Origin: Caballeronia choica
GTDB lineage: Bacteria; Pseudomonadota; Gammaproteobacteria; Burkholderiales; Burkholderiaceae
Direction: 5' to 3'
Length of the DNA: 64,000 bases
Assembly (NCBI RefSeq): GCF_001544535.1
Contig: NZ_FCON02000007.1
Coordinates: 62,001 to 126,000, forward strand
The position numbers and the translations under genes are program-made. The notes beneath the pieces were generated by a model. The model ran no database searches. It was not told the DNA's origin and saw only the letters and a program-made list of their open reading frames with translations. Of this stretch, positions 25,986-36,089 are shown in pieces; positions within the stretch are counted from its first letter, which is position 1; each line of letters opens with the position of its first letter.

Positions 25986-26786
25986 TCAGAACCACGCATG
26001 CGCACCAGCAACGGCCTGACGCGCGCGCTCTACCTTGTCACGATCTGGTGTCTTGAAGGTCGGTCCCATCGATTTGGTCAGGCTTGTCGCGCGCGCAATT
26101 CCGATCATCGCTTCGAGATACTTGATGGCAACGGTCGTCGAATCCACGACGGGTACACCCGTATCCGCCACGTGCGTGTAGCCGACGCGTCTCAGCAGCG
26201 GGCCGAAGTAGGCGCAACCCACCAGGATCACATCTGCACCGTCGGCGATACAGGTTAGTGCGGCCTGCTCGAAACGGTGGATGAATTCCCTTGCGGGGTC
26301 CGTCACTGCGCTCATCAACAGGCCGCCGTCCGACTCCGGCGATATCGACCGCACCGGACGTGCTATGGCGCGTTCACCGAAGCCATACGCCAGCACATCT
26401 CGTTCGATCGCGATCGCAGTCTTCCGTGAAACGGTGACGACCGCAAACCGATGTCCCATCGCCATCGCCGCCAGCATCGATTGTTCACCGACTGACGCCA
26501 CCGGGATGCCGAGGACTTCTCTCGTCTCCCAAAGGGGATCGTTCCAGCAGCCGAGGAATACCCCATCGAAACCGTCCTGCTCCGCGCGGATCGCCTGATC
26601 CATCATCAGCACGGAGTTCATGTGCTCCGCATACGAAGACCGTGTGAAATTGGCGCTGCCGTCACAGAATCGATATTCGATTTCGTTCCCGGCCGCGAGC
26701 ACTGGATTCATCGTTCTTTCGAGGGTGCTCCACAGTTGCTCCATCTCGGGCACTTTCGCCGTCGGATGAACCCAGCATATGCGCAT
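25986..26786 (-). CDS. Asp/Glu/hydantoin racemase-family protein
   Basis: A 266-residue protein of the aspartate/glutamate racemase superfamily. Both catalytic cysteines are present: Cys80 in Leu-Gly-Cys-Trp-Asn-Asp and Cys191 in Val-Gly-Cys-Ala-Tyr. It therefore probably uses two-base, cofactor-free proton transfer, as do hydantoin racemase, AroM-like and maleate isomerase-like proteins. ATG 26786 has GGAG seven bases upstream. It is the last gene of the monooxygenase-SDR-permease operon, before a strong terminator. It could racemise an amino acid or hydantoin, or isomerise a maleate-type product. Confidence 0.82.
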   Translation of the reverse strand: MRICWVHPTAKVPEMEQLWSTLERTMNPVLAAGNEIEYRFCDGSANFTRSSYAEHMNSVLMMDQAIRAEQDGFDGVFLGCWNDPLWETREVLGIPVASVGEQSMLAAMAMGHRFAVVTVSRKTAIAIERDVLAYGFGERAIARPVRSISPESDGGLLMSAVTDPAREFIHRFEQAALTCIADGADVILVGCAYFGPLLRRVGYTHVADTGVPVVDSTTVAIKYLEAMIGIARATSLTKSMGPTFKTPDRDKVERARQAVAGAHAWF

Positions 26787-26892
26787 CACTGAACTCCATT
26801 TTTATCGAGTGGCACGCAGAATCAGGGCACCGGTTTGCACCGATACCCGCACTCTGCGTTCGAATCGCGCAGGATGATCTGCGCGAGGGGAA

Positions 26893-28245
26893 TTACATCG
26901 GAAGCGGCTTGCCCGTCATATCCTTGACAAACTTGAGCGCAATCAGGCCGAGCACTGCGCCGCCCATCAGATACCACGCCGGGATAATCGGATTGCCTGT
27001 CCGGTGGATGAGCCAGGTATTGATCAGCGGCGCGGTTCCTCCAAGCAAGGAGACCGATACGTTGTAGCTGATGGCAAGGCCGCTGTATCGAACGGGAGCA
27101 CGGAACAGCGAGGCGAGCGTCGCCGGCATGACGCCCTCGAAAAGCAGTTGGGCAAGAACCAGCATCATCAGTCCGGCGAAGACAATTGCCACGCTGGGAC
27201 TGCTCAACAACTTGAATGCGGGAATCGCGCCGACAATGATCACCGCGCAGCCCAGGCCGATCATCTTTTTAGCGCCTACACGATCGCCCAGCCATCCCGC
27301 AACGGGAATGAAGGCGAGCATGACGAGCGTGGCGATCATTGCCAGAAGATTGCCGAACTGCACGGGATGCCCGACCACATCGGAAAGGTAGCCCGGAATA
27401 TAACCAAGCGCCACGTAGTAGGTGATATTGAAAACTGCGGTGAGTCCCGCGCATTTGAGAAGCTGCGGCCACTCCTCGATAAGAAGCTGCACGATGCTTT
27501 TGCTCTTGGCGAGTCCTTTCTGATGCTTCTCGTTTTCTTGCATTTGCTTGAAGACCGGCGACTCATCGACGTTAAGCCGGAGATAAAGCGCGACGAGACC
27601 CGCGAGACCGGCGACCACGAACGGAATGCGCCAACCCCAGGCTTCCATGCTCGCCGTACCCAGAGAGAACGTAAGCAGATTGACGAGCGCTCCGCCGAGA
27701 AGGAAGCCGGATATGTTTCCGAACTCCAGCCAGCTTGTCATGAAGGTGCGCTTCTTGTCGGGCGAATGCTCGGCGATGAACGTGCACGAGCCGCCGTATT
27801 CGCCGCCGGTCGAAAGGCCTTGAAGCAGGCGAATGCAAAGCAGGAGAATCGGGGCAGCCATGCCGATGCGTTCATATCCCGGCAGGATGGCGATACAGAA
27901 GGTCGCGACCGACATCAACGCGATGCTCAAAGTCAACGCGACCCGGCGGCCATAGCGATCGCCGATCGGTCCAAAGACAAAGCTGCCGATGGGTCGAATC
28001 AGGAAACCTGCCGCAAAGGTCGCGTAGATCGAAAGCAATTGGGTGGCACGGTCCTCGTTTTGGAAGAACACCCTGCCAATCGTCGTGGCAAGCGACGAGT
28101 AGAGCGCGAAGTCGAACCATTCGATCATGTTGCCGCAAGTCACGCCCACGACAGCACGGCGAAGCGAAGCCGTAGACGTGTGATGATCGCTCGGTGGCGC
28201 GTCGAATTCATGCAGGTCGCGCGGTGTCATGCTTTTGGTAGTCAT
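26893..28245 (-). CDS. MFS permease, metabolite:H+ symporter (MHS) type
   Basis: A 450-residue, 12-helix permease. Cys-Gly-Asn-Met-Ile-Glu-Trp-Phe-Asp-Phe in helix 1 is the MHS signature (ProP, KgtP, ShiA, citrate permeases), and motif A follows (Gly-Asp-Arg-Tyr-Gly-Arg-Arg). Such proteins import organic acids or betaines with protons. It lies between an SDR and a racemase in one operon and is probably the importer of the compound attacked by the flavin monooxygenase. ATG 28245 is the family start; ATG 28269 would add eight residues. Confidence 0.88.
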   Translation of the reverse strand: MTTKSMTPRDLHEFDAPPSDHHTSTASLRRAVVGVTCGNMIEWFDFALYSSLATTIGRVFFQNEDRATQLLSIYATFAAGFLIRPIGSFVFGPIGDRYGRRVALTLSIALMSVATFCIAILPGYERIGMAAPILLLCIRLLQGLSTGGEYGGSCTFIAEHSPDKKRTFMTSWLEFGNISGFLLGGALVNLLTFSLGTASMEAWGWRIPFVVAGLAGLVALYLRLNVDESPVFKQMQENEKHQKGLAKSKSIVQLLIEEWPQLLKCAGLTAVFNITYYVALGYIPGYLSDVVGHPVQFGNLLAMIATLVMLAFIPVAGWLGDRVGAKKMIGLGCAVIIVGAIPAFKLLSSPSVAIVFAGLMMLVLAQLLFEGVMPATLASLFRAPVRYSGLAISYNVSVSLLGGTAPLINTWLIHRTGNPIIPAWYLMGGAVLGLIALKFVKDMTGKPLPM

Positions 28246-28320
28246 CTTGAATCTCCTCCATCGGTCCATGCCGGTGCAGCACGGTCGCCGACCGGCCGCA
28301 CGTCTCGGTATGGCGGGTGC

Positions 28321-29046
28321 TCAACGCATGAAGACGCCGCCGGCAATACAGACAGTTTCGCCGGTCATGTAGGACGGCTCGTGAGCAAGGTTCCATGCCC
28401 ATCCAGCGATCTCCTCGACGGAAGCTGCGCGTTTGAGCGGGATGCCAGGAATGGCTGCTTCGATGCGTCCGCCCTTGCGCGTGCCCTCAGTATCTACCCA
28501 GCCGGGGGCAATCGCATTCACCGTGATGCGGCTCTCGGCCAACTCGATCGCCAGCGAACGTGTGATCGACACGACGGCCGCCTTCGACGCGCTGTAGAGC
28601 AACTGGTTGCGCGACGCCGCAAATGCGTCGACCGATGCAAAGAACACCATCGTGCCGCCGTGCTCCGGGCCAATATGCTTCGCCCCGACACGCGCCACGT
28701 TCAGGGTGCCGAGCACGTTGATGTCGAAGATGCGTCGGTAGACGTTCGCGTCATAGCTCTGGAGCGACGAGGTCGGGAACACGCCCGCTGCATTCACGAC
28801 CGCGGCGAGCCGCGGCTTGCCCGTCAGGGCTTTTTCGACCGCCGCGCTCAGGACCGCTTCGTCGCTGATGTCGGCGATGACCGTGGTGATGTTTTCGTCG
28901 GCCTCGTGCGCGGAGTGCGCCACGTCAACCGCCAGGACATGCCAGCCTTCATTGGCAAACTTCAGCGCAGTCGCGCGGCCCATACCCGAGTTCGCTCCCG
29001 TCACGATTACGCTCTTCTCGGGTGAGCGTTGTTTCAAAGTCGTCAT
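28321..29046 (-). CDS. Short-chain dehydrogenase/reductase (classical SDR)
   Basis: A 241-residue SDR with Thr-Gly-Ala-Asn-Ser-Gly-Met-Gly at residues 16-23, Asn-Ala-Ala-Gly near 87, a catalytic Ser near 138 (Phe-Ala-Ser-Val) and Tyr-Ser-Ala-Ser-Lys. The end (Gly-Gly-Val-Phe-Met-Arg) is normal for the family. It is 27 bases after the flavin monooxygenase gene and 75 bases before the MHS permease gene, so it should act on the oxygenated product or an alcohol/ketone precursor. Confidence 0.88.
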   Translation of the reverse strand: MTTLKQRSPEKSVIVTGANSGMGRATALKFANEGWHVLAVDVAHSAHEADENITTVIADISDEAVLSAAVEKALTGKPRLAAVVNAAGVFPTSSLQSYDANVYRRIFDINVLGTLNVARVGAKHIGPEHGGTMVFFASVDAFAASRNQLLYSASKAAVVSITRSLAIELAESRITVNAIAPGWVDTEGTRKGGRIEAAIPGIPLKRAASVEEIAGWAWNLAHEPSYMTGETVCIAGGVFMR

Positions 29047-29073
29047 TTCGATATCTCTCAGGTCTAGTCGTGA

Positions 29074-30369
29074 TCAGATTGCGAGGTCAGGTTCCACTTC
29101 CTGCGCAGCTATGGCCTTGTGGGCCAGCGTATCGAGTTGCTGATTGCTCTCGTCGAGGTTTGCCTGCCAGAAACGGCGCACGATGTCGATGCGCGAATCC
29201 GGGGTTTGCATCTGGCTGAAGCGCTGTGCCAGATCCTTCGTGCCGCGCTCACGCATGGCGAGCAGGCGCCCCACCAGACGGCTTTGCGCGCAATACACCG
29301 GCCACTGTGCGCCACGGGGCGCCGCCAGGCCGACGAAGTAGAGGGATTCGAGCGACGTCGGGAGCGTCATCGCAGCGGTGCGCAGTGGCACGCCGTCGCG
29401 CCATTCGAGCAGTGACTTGTCGATGAACGGCAGCGTCGTCTTGAAGCCGGTTGCCCACAGGATCGTGTCGTACTCGGCATCCGTGCCGTCGGTGAAGAAT
29501 ACGCGCTTGCCCTCGATGGCACGCAATCCCGGTGCCACCTTGATGCGGCCGTGCTGGATCCAGTAAAGCAGCAGCGAGTTCACCACCGGCGGCTGCTTCT
29601 CGAGGTCGTAGGTCTCCGGTGCCGGCATGCCCGGATAGTTTTCGTGCGAGCCGAGCACGGTGTTGATCAGTGTCGAGGCGACCATGTTCGCCATCTCAGG
29701 CGGCATCGCGTTCAGGAACGGCAACTCCGCACGCGGGCGGCCGAAGAACGTCTTGGGCTGGAACACCTGGCCGCAGCGCATTGCAATCGTGACGTCGAAC
29801 CGGCTTTGCGCTGCATCGACGGCGAGATCACAGCCGGAGTTGCCGAAGCCCACGACCAGCACGCGACCTTCGATTTCGCTCGTGTTCCTGTACGACCCCG
29901 AGTGGACCGAACGGCCCGTGAAGCCCTTGCCAACTGCGGGAATGTTCTGGTCCCACAGATGCCCGTTCGCGACGACGACTCCGTTGTAAAGATGCTGCGA
30001 GCCATCCGACAGCGACACGCGCCAACCGTCACGGCCTCGCTCGCCCAGCGGCTCGATGCGCTCGACCGCGGTGTTCAGCCGGATCATCCGGGTCAACCCG
30101 TACTTTTCGGCGTAGCTGACCATGTAGGCCGCGACTTGCTCGCGGCTCGGATACATCGGATACGAGTCCGGCATGGGGAAGCCGTCGAAGAACGAACTGC
30201 TCTTCGGCGTGATGAGATGCAAGGCGTCGTAATCGACGTGCCAGTGGCCGCCAATCCGGTCGCTCTTTTCGAAGCAGTCCACGGCGAAGCCCTGCTCCGA
30301 CAATGTCTTCACAGCCGCCAGACCGGCTGCGCCTGCCCCAATTACGCAATAACGTGCTTGATTCGACAT
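29074..30369 (-). CDS. Flavin-containing monooxygenase (FMO / Baeyer-Villiger group)
   Basis: A 431-residue class B flavoprotein monooxygenase. The FAD loop Gly-Ala-Gly-Ala-Ala-Gly is at residues 11-16, the NADPH loop Gly-Phe-Gly-Asn-Ser-Gly near 190, and the FMO-identifying pattern Phe-x-Gly-x-x-x-His-x-x-x-Tyr (Phe-Thr-Gly-Arg-Ser-Val-His...Tyr) just before it. A Leu-Trp-Ala-Thr-Gly-Phe motif closes the NADPH domain. Such enzymes oxygenate N or S atoms or insert oxygen next to ketones. The ATG at 30369 starts the family N-terminus. It heads an operon with an SDR, an MHS permease and a racemase. Confidence 0.9.
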   Translation of the reverse strand: MSNQARYCVIGAGAAGLAAVKTLSEQGFAVDCFEKSDRIGGHWHVDYDALHLITPKSSSFFDGFPMPDSYPMYPSREQVAAYMVSYAEKYGLTRMIRLNTAVERIEPLGERGRDGWRVSLSDGSQHLYNGVVVANGHLWDQNIPAVGKGFTGRSVHSGSYRNTSEIEGRVLVVGFGNSGCDLAVDAAQSRFDVTIAMRCGQVFQPKTFFGRPRAELPFLNAMPPEMANMVASTLINTVLGSHENYPGMPAPETYDLEKQPPVVNSLLLYWIQHGRIKVAPGLRAIEGKRVFFTDGTDAEYDTILWATGFKTTLPFIDKSLLEWRDGVPLRTAAMTLPTSLESLYFVGLAAPRGAQWPVYCAQSRLVGRLLAMRERGTKDLAQRFSQMQTPDSRIDIVRRFWQANLDESNQQLDTLAHKAIAAQEVEPDLAI

Positions 30370-30427
30370 CTCGATATCTCCATCTGTCCGACTGTGGTCG
30401 CGAAATGCGCCAAACCAGTCCATGTCA

Positions 30428-30482
30428 ACGTGATGGCAGTATCGAAATACCAAAATCCCGCGTGAAGATTGCGCGGTTGGTG
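30428..30482 (-). promoter_or_regulatory. Conserved upstream element, copy B (before the monooxygenase operon)
   Basis: Matches copy A at 25732-25795. In this copy the core is a perfect palindrome (GTAT-CGAA-ATAC). The element ends 59 bases upstream of the monooxygenase ATG, a normal position for a promoter-proximal activator or repressor site. Confidence 0.65.
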
Positions 30483-30553
30483 GCTCCCATAGCAAACGTC
30501 TATATGAAAGCTATTTGCAAGTGTTTTCCGCCATTCGCAGAGCGCTGGCAATG

Positions 30554-30577
30554 GACGACCGTCATGCAACGGTCGTC
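30554..30577. other. Stem-loop downstream of the RraA gene
   Basis: GACGACCGT and ACGGTCGTC form a perfect 9-bp stem with a CATGCA loop, 119 bases after the RraA-like stop. No T-run follows, so it is at most a factor-dependent terminator or an mRNA-stabilising structure. Confidence 0.5.
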
Positions 30578-30695
30578 GCGCTGCACAACGGATGTGGGAG
30601 ATGCGTAAGCGTACCTGCGAGAGTCTGACAACTTACGGTCCGCACGAAAGCGGCCTGTCAGTGCGGTCCCATCCGTGCGGGGCAGATCATTTTGA

Positions 30696-31394
30696 TCAGA
30701 CGTGTCCGTACTTCGCCAGCGCCTCGGCCAGACTGAGGCCTTGTTGCAATTCCTCGCGAATACTGCGCTCCTGATCCGTCAGGCGTTCCGCTTCAACCAG
30801 CACGGTATCGACCACCTCGTTTGGAATGACCAGGACACCATCTTCATCGCCGAGCATGAAGTCGCCTGGGCACACCTTTACCCACTGGGAAGTGGCGCCG
30901 CGCACGCTTATCGGTATTTGCCATCCATTGACTTTCCAGCGGGCGATGGATTGCACGGGAGTGCGATAGCGGGCGAACACCGGAAATTTCTGCTCGGCAA
31001 TCCAACGGATATCGCGAATGCCGCCGTCGACTATCGATCCGACGCAACCTCGTTCCTTCATTCCAATGGCGATGAGTTCGCCAAAATAGCAGACGCCTTC
31101 CCCGTCGCCGCTCCAGACCGTGACGCTGCCTGCCGACACCCCAGCGCAGGCTTCCATCTTGTCCGGGTCTCCTCCGAGCTGATATGGGGACATCTGGCCG
31201 CGAATCGTGTATGCCCAGCCTGCCAGCTTGCCACTCGAAGGGGGATATGGGGTAAAGACCGACGAGAGCCCCTGGTGGAACAAGCCGAGCGTGTCAAGCA
31301 CGTCTGCGACGTTCGATGTGTCTACTAACAGGAATCGTTGGCGAATTGCTTCACGATCCGCCGCGCTTCGCACTACAGGAATTGCATCCATCAT
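30696..31394 (-). CDS. RraA-family protein (HMG/CHA aldolase-oxaloacetate decarboxylase type)
   Basis: A 232-residue member of the RraA/MenG superfamily. The Gly-Glu-Leu segment followed by Ser-Ile-Val-Asp-Gly-Gly-Ile-Arg-Asp near residues 105-128 is the metal- and carboxylate-binding region of class II pyruvate aldolases such as 4-carboxy-4-hydroxy-2-oxoadipate aldolase. Those enzymes cleave the end product of protocatechuate or gallate meta-cleavage; other family members inhibit RNase E. Near an SDR and an aminotransferase, the aldolase role is the more probable one. An alternative start three bases inside is possible. Confidence 0.83.
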   Translation of the reverse strand: MMDAIPVVRSAADREAIRQRFLLVDTSNVADVLDTLGLFHQGLSSVFTPYPPSSGKLAGWAYTIRGQMSPYQLGGDPDKMEACAGVSAGSVTVWSGDGEGVCYFGELIAIGMKERGCVGSIVDGGIRDIRWIAEQKFPVFARYRTPVQSIARWKVNGWQIPISVRGATSQWVKVCPGDFMLGDEDGVLVIPNEVVDTVLVEAERLTDQERSIREELQQGLSLAEALAKYGHV

Positions 31395-31416
31395 CTGCTC
31401 CTTGAAAGAGGGTTGT

Positions 31417-32202
31417 TTAAATGCTGGGGATCATGCCGCCGTCGACACGTACAACGGAGCCCGTAATGAAAGCAGCGCGTTCGCTGGCCAGGAATGCCAC
31501 TGCGTCGGCATATTCTTCGGGTTTGCCGTAACGCTTCACAGGAATCGACGCCGTACTCGCGGCAACGACTTCGTCGTATGTCTTGCCTTCGCGGCTTGCG
31601 CGCGCCTCGTCAAGTGAACGGATGCGGCCCGTAGCGATTCGCCCTGGCAGAACAACGTTGACGCAGATGCCATCGGCAGCAACCTCGTTGGCCAGCGTCT
31701 TCGACCATCCGACCAGGGCCAGGCGCAACGTATTCGACATGCCGAGGTTGGGTATTGGCGCGACTACGCCGGATGAGGCGCTCGTGATGATGCGGCCCCA
31801 GCCTCTTTGTTTCATCGCCGGCAGCAGCAGGTCCGTGAGATGCATCAGTGATAAAACCATCGAGTCGAATTGATTTCGCCACTGCTCGGGAGCTACCCCT
31901 GAGGCCAGCGAGGGGGGCGGCCCGCCGGAATTGTTGACCAGGATTTCCGGGTCGCCCAGGGTACTCCTGACGTCCGCGACCATGGCCGTGACGTTTTCGA
32001 GGTCGGCAAGGTCGGCCTGAATACCATGGGCGTTTCCTCCTGCCACGCGAATGCGCGATACGGTGCTTTCCAGCGCTTCGCGGTTCTGATCCGATACGGC
32101 GACCGTCGCGCCTTCGCGGGCGAGCGCTAACGCTATGGCTGAGCCCAGGCCACCACCGGCCGACATGACAAGTGCCACGCGATTCTTGAGACCGAGATCC
32201 AT
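31417..32202 (-). CDS. SDR-fold protein with altered active site
   Basis: A 261-residue protein that clearly has the SDR fold: Ser-Ala-Gly-Gly-Gly-Leu-Gly at residues 14-20 in place of Thr-Gly-x-x-x-Gly-x-Gly, Asn-Asn-Ser-Gly at 90-93, and a proper C-terminal Val-Asp-Gly-Gly. Where Tyr-x-x-x-Lys is expected (about 155-159) it has Met-Ser-Asn-Thr-Leu followed by Arg160, so both catalytic residues appear replaced. I recall a subgroup of FabG-like proteins with a similar Ser-Asn-x-x-Arg motif, so this may be a real subfamily with a different mechanism. It starts 22 bases before the RraA gene and 111 after the aminotransferase. Confidence 0.82.
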   Translation of the reverse strand: MDLGLKNRVALVMSAGGGLGSAIALALAREGATVAVSDQNREALESTVSRIRVAGGNAHGIQADLADLENVTAMVADVRSTLGDPEILVNNSGGPPPSLASGVAPEQWRNQFDSMVLSLMHLTDLLLPAMKQRGWGRIITSASSGVVAPIPNLGMSNTLRLALVGWSKTLANEVAADGICVNVVLPGRIATGRIRSLDEARASREGKTYDEVVAASTASIPVKRYGKPEEYADAVAFLASERAAFITGSVVRVDGGMIPSI

Positions 32203-32313
32203 GGAAATCTCACTTAGTTTCGATATCAGGTTCGATAGATGAGGCGCCCGACGACCCGAACGTCCCGTTGTTCAGATTCCATTCAGGTGAAGGTGCGCGC
32301 TCGCTGGATTCGC

Positions 32314-33510
<1,197 letters not shown>

Positions 33511-33936
33511 AGACGATCGGCTTCGTAACGTAGACTCGGGATGAGTCACCAAGTTGAATGGAGGGATGCGGTAATGAGGATCATCCATCCGGCCTTGAAG
33601 CGAACATAGGATTTCCTGATTAAGCTGCTGTGTGATCACCATGGTAGGGACGTGCGATCAGAAATAAAATCAATATATATCGTTGCCAGGCGCCAATTAT
33701 TTCGATGAGTTGAAGCTGTCAGTGCAAAGCCGTGGCCGTAACACTATGGCGGTCACGGTCACTGAGGATGAAATAAAGATATCCCGAAGCACGACTAAGA
33801 CCACGTCCCGTGCAAGGTTGCTTCGCCGCTAAGAAAGAAGCTAAGTGCCCCAATCCGCGCAGAAACGGGAATTCCTGAAACGCTGATGAGAAGTCGAAGC
33901 CTTTTGCGCTAGCGTGACGCGTTCATCGAAGACAGG
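33511..33936. other. Intergenic region between GltL and the aminotransferase, nothing recognised
   Basis: About 425 bases, relatively AT-rich near 33650-33700. No hairpin with a T-run and no family-like open frame were seen. It should hold the promoter of the aminotransferase group and the 3' end of the ABC transporter mRNA. Confidence 0.4.
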
Positions 33937-34671
33937 TTAGTGGTGAAGAATCCTCGAAAGGAACTGTTTCGCACGATCCGTCCGTCTATCAACGTCGCCG
34001 AAAAAATCGTCTTTCGGGGTGTCTTCCAATATCCTGCCTTCATCCATGAAGATCACGCGGTGTGCAACTTTCTTCGCGAACCCCATCTCGTGCGTCACGC
34101 ACATCATCGTCATTCCCTCCCGGGCAAGTTCGACCATCACATCGAGCACCTCGTTGATCATCTCCGGATCGAGTGCGGACGTTGGCTCGTCGAACAGCAT
34201 CGCCACGGGATCCATCGAGAGCGCCCGCGCGATCGCGACGCGCTGCTGCTGACCACCCGACAGCTGACCCGGGTGCTTGTCCGCCTGGCTCTTGAGGCCG
34301 ACGCGGTCGAGCAGCTTGAGACCCTTGTCGGTCGCCTCGTCCTTGCTGCGGCCGAGCACCTTGATCTGCCCGAGAGTCAGATTCTCCGTGATCGTCAGAT
34401 GCGGAAATAACTCGAAGTGCTGAAATACCATTCCGACCTTCGAGCGAAGCTTGGAAAGATTGGTCTTTCGGCTGCACACGGAAGTCCCGTTCACCACGAT
34501 GTCACCTTTTTGTATCGGCTCCAGGCCATTGATGGTCTTGATCAGCGTGGACTTGCCTGACCCGGACGGGCCGCATACCACGACCACCTCGCCCTTGGCG
34601 ACCTGGGCGGTGCAATCGGTCAGTACCCGGAAAGCTCCGTAATGCTTGGATACGTTGTTTATCTCGATCAT
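33937..34671 (-). CDS. gltL: Glutamate/aspartate-type ABC transporter ATP-binding protein (GltL)
   Basis: A 244-residue ATPase of the GltL/GlnQ type. Walker A (Gly-Pro-Ser-Gly-Ser-Gly-Lys-Ser) lies near residues 34-41, the Q-loop Val-Phe-Gln-His near 83, the signature Leu-Ser-Gly-Gly-Gln near 137, and Walker B Ala-Met-Leu-Phe-Asp-Glu after it, with the switch His in Val-Thr-His-Glu. It overlaps the second permease by a few bases, showing tight co-translation. It drives uptake with the periplasmic binding protein encoded at 36418-37317. Confidence 0.92.
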   Translation of the reverse strand: MIEINNVSKHYGAFRVLTDCTAQVAKGEVVVVCGPSGSGKSTLIKTINGLEPIQKGDIVVNGTSVCSRKTNLSKLRSKVGMVFQHFELFPHLTITENLTLGQIKVLGRSKDEATDKGLKLLDRVGLKSQADKHPGQLSGGQQQRVAIARALSMDPVAMLFDEPTSALDPEMINEVLDVMVELAREGMTMMCVTHEMGFAKKVAHRVIFMDEGRILEDTPKDDFFGDVDRRTDRAKQFLSRILHH

Positions 34672-35351
34672 AGGGAAGCCCTTTTATGGAGACGCCTCAC
34701 GAATTGGGAAGCGAAGAAACAAATCACGAAATAGACAAGGCCGGCGAATAGCAGCATGTCCACCGTGCGCCCGTCGCGCTCACCGATGTCGTAGGCTCGG
34801 CCGAAGAAGTCCGCTAGCGCGCTCACGTAGACGAGCGACGTGTCCTGGAAGAGGATGATCCCCTGCATCAGTAGGAGCGGCACCATGTTTCGAAAGGCCT
34901 GGGGCAGGATGACCAGAAGCATTACCTGTCCGTAATGCATTCCCAGTGCCTGTGCGGCAAATAGCTGGCCACGTGCAACGCCCTGAATTCCCGCGCGGAT
35001 GATCTCGGAGCAGTACGCTGCCTCGAACAGCGAGAAAGCGATCAGCGAGGACGTCATCCGCAGGTCGGATGCAGGCGACAGGTTGAATGTCTTCTGCAGC
35101 AACTGCGGGACAATCAAAAAGAACCACAGCAACACCATCACCAGGGGAATGGAGCGGCAAACGGTCACGTATGCTTCTGCAAACCAGCTTAGCGGGCGAA
35201 TCGACGACAGCCGCATCATCGCAAGAAGGGAGCCCCATACAATACCCACGAGTACGCCCGTGAATGTGATCTCGAGAGATACCAGCATGCCTTCGCCAAG
35301 CACTTTGATGTTGGCTGGATTGATCAAGCTAAAATCGAAATCGTACGCCAT
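34668..35351 (-). CDS. gltK: Glutamate/aspartate-type ABC transporter permease (GltK)
   Basis: A 227-residue inner-membrane permease. The N-terminus (Met-Ala-Tyr-Asp-Phe-Asp-Phe-Ser) is typical of GltK, followed by five helices and an EAA loop (Ala-Ala-Gln-Ala-Leu-Gly-Met) near residue 135. ATG 35351 has GGAG six bases upstream; ATG 35357 is a two-codon longer alternative. It lies a few bases after the GltJ stop and overlaps gltL. Confidence 0.88.
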   Translation of the reverse strand: MAYDFDFSLINPANIKVLGEGMLVSLEITFTGVLVGIVWGSLLAMMRLSSIRPLSWFAEAYVTVCRSIPLVMVLLWFFLIVPQLLQKTFNLSPASDLRMTSSLIAFSLFEAAYCSEIIRAGIQGVARGQLFAAQALGMHYGQVMLLVILPQAFRNMVPLLLMQGIILFQDTSLVYVSALADFFGRAYDIGERDGRTVDMLLFAGLVYFVICFFASQFVRRLHKRASL

Positions 35352-35360
35352 GTTCATCTC

Positions 35361-36089
35361 CTATTTGCTGCCGAGGTAACCGGGAACTCGAGTGTGTTGT
35401 TCGATCCAGCGCATCAGCATCATCACAGCCACGTTGAGGAGGCAGTACAACAGCGTTACCGCGATAAACGACTCATAAGGACGGGCCGTATAATCGACTA
35501 ACTGGCGCCCTTGACCGGCCAGATCCAAAAGGCCGATGGTTGACGCTACCGCGGAGTTCTGAAATATGTTGACGAACTCGGTTGTGAGTGGTGGCACGAT
35601 AATGCGAAATGCCATTGGCAGCACCACGTAGCGATACGTTTGTAGAGAAGTCAAACCCAGAGCGAAGCTTGCGTTTCTTTGGCCGCGCGACAGGCTGGCG
35701 ATGCCGGATCGCACTTGCTCGCAAATCCGGGCGGCCGTGAAGGTTCCCAAACAGATGACGCCGGCCAGGAATTGCTGAGTGACGGGACTCATCTCTTTGA
35801 TCGCTTGTCCCCCTGGCAGCAGTTCCGGGACGACGAAGTACCATATAAATAACTGCACCAGTAACGGAACGTTCCTGAAGAGTTCGACGTAGGCGGCCGC
35901 GAACCCGGATGCCCATTTGTTCGGTAGCGTGCGTAGCACCCCGAGTACGGAGCCAAGAAAGAGAGCGATGATCCAGGAGCACAGTCCAACCGCCACTGTT
36001 ACCTTCAGACCGGACACTATCCAATCCAGGTACGTCTCGCTGGACGAGGCTCTTTCAAGAAATACACCCCAATGGAAGAGGTAAGGCAT
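35361..36089 (-). CDS. gltJ: Glutamate/aspartate-type ABC transporter permease (GltJ)
   Basis: A 242-residue permease. It begins Met-Pro-Tyr-Leu-Phe-His-Trp-Gly-Val-Phe, close to GltJ. A long first periplasmic segment is followed by five helices, with the EAA loop (Ala-Ser-Phe-Ala-Leu-Gly-Leu) near residue 150. It forms the membrane channel with GltK. It is separated from the binding-protein gene by 328 bases that contain a strong hairpin. Confidence 0.9.
   Translation of the reverse strand: MPYLFHWGVFLERASSSETYLDWIVSGLKVTVAVGLCSWIIALFLGSVLGVLRTLPNKWASGFAAAYVELFRNVPLLVQLFIWYFVVPELLPGGQAIKEMSPVTQQFLAGVICLGTFTAARICEQVRSGIASLSRGQRNASFALGLTSLQTYRYVVLPMAFRIIVPPLTTEFVNIFQNSAVASTIGLLDLAGQGRQLVDYTARPYESFIAVTLLYCLLNVAVMMLMRWIEQHTRVPGYLGSK

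Noticed and set aside
26787-26892. Loose inverted repeat (ACGCAGA...TCTGCGT) between the racemase and MHS permease genes
   Set aside because: Arms of 7 bases with a long loop and no T-run; not convincing as a terminator or operator.
27004-29025. Very long plus-strand open frame (673 codons) opposite the MHS permease and SDR genes
   Set aside because: Antisense shadow of two well-recognised genes in GC-rich DNA; Arg/His-rich, no family resemblance, no ribosome site.
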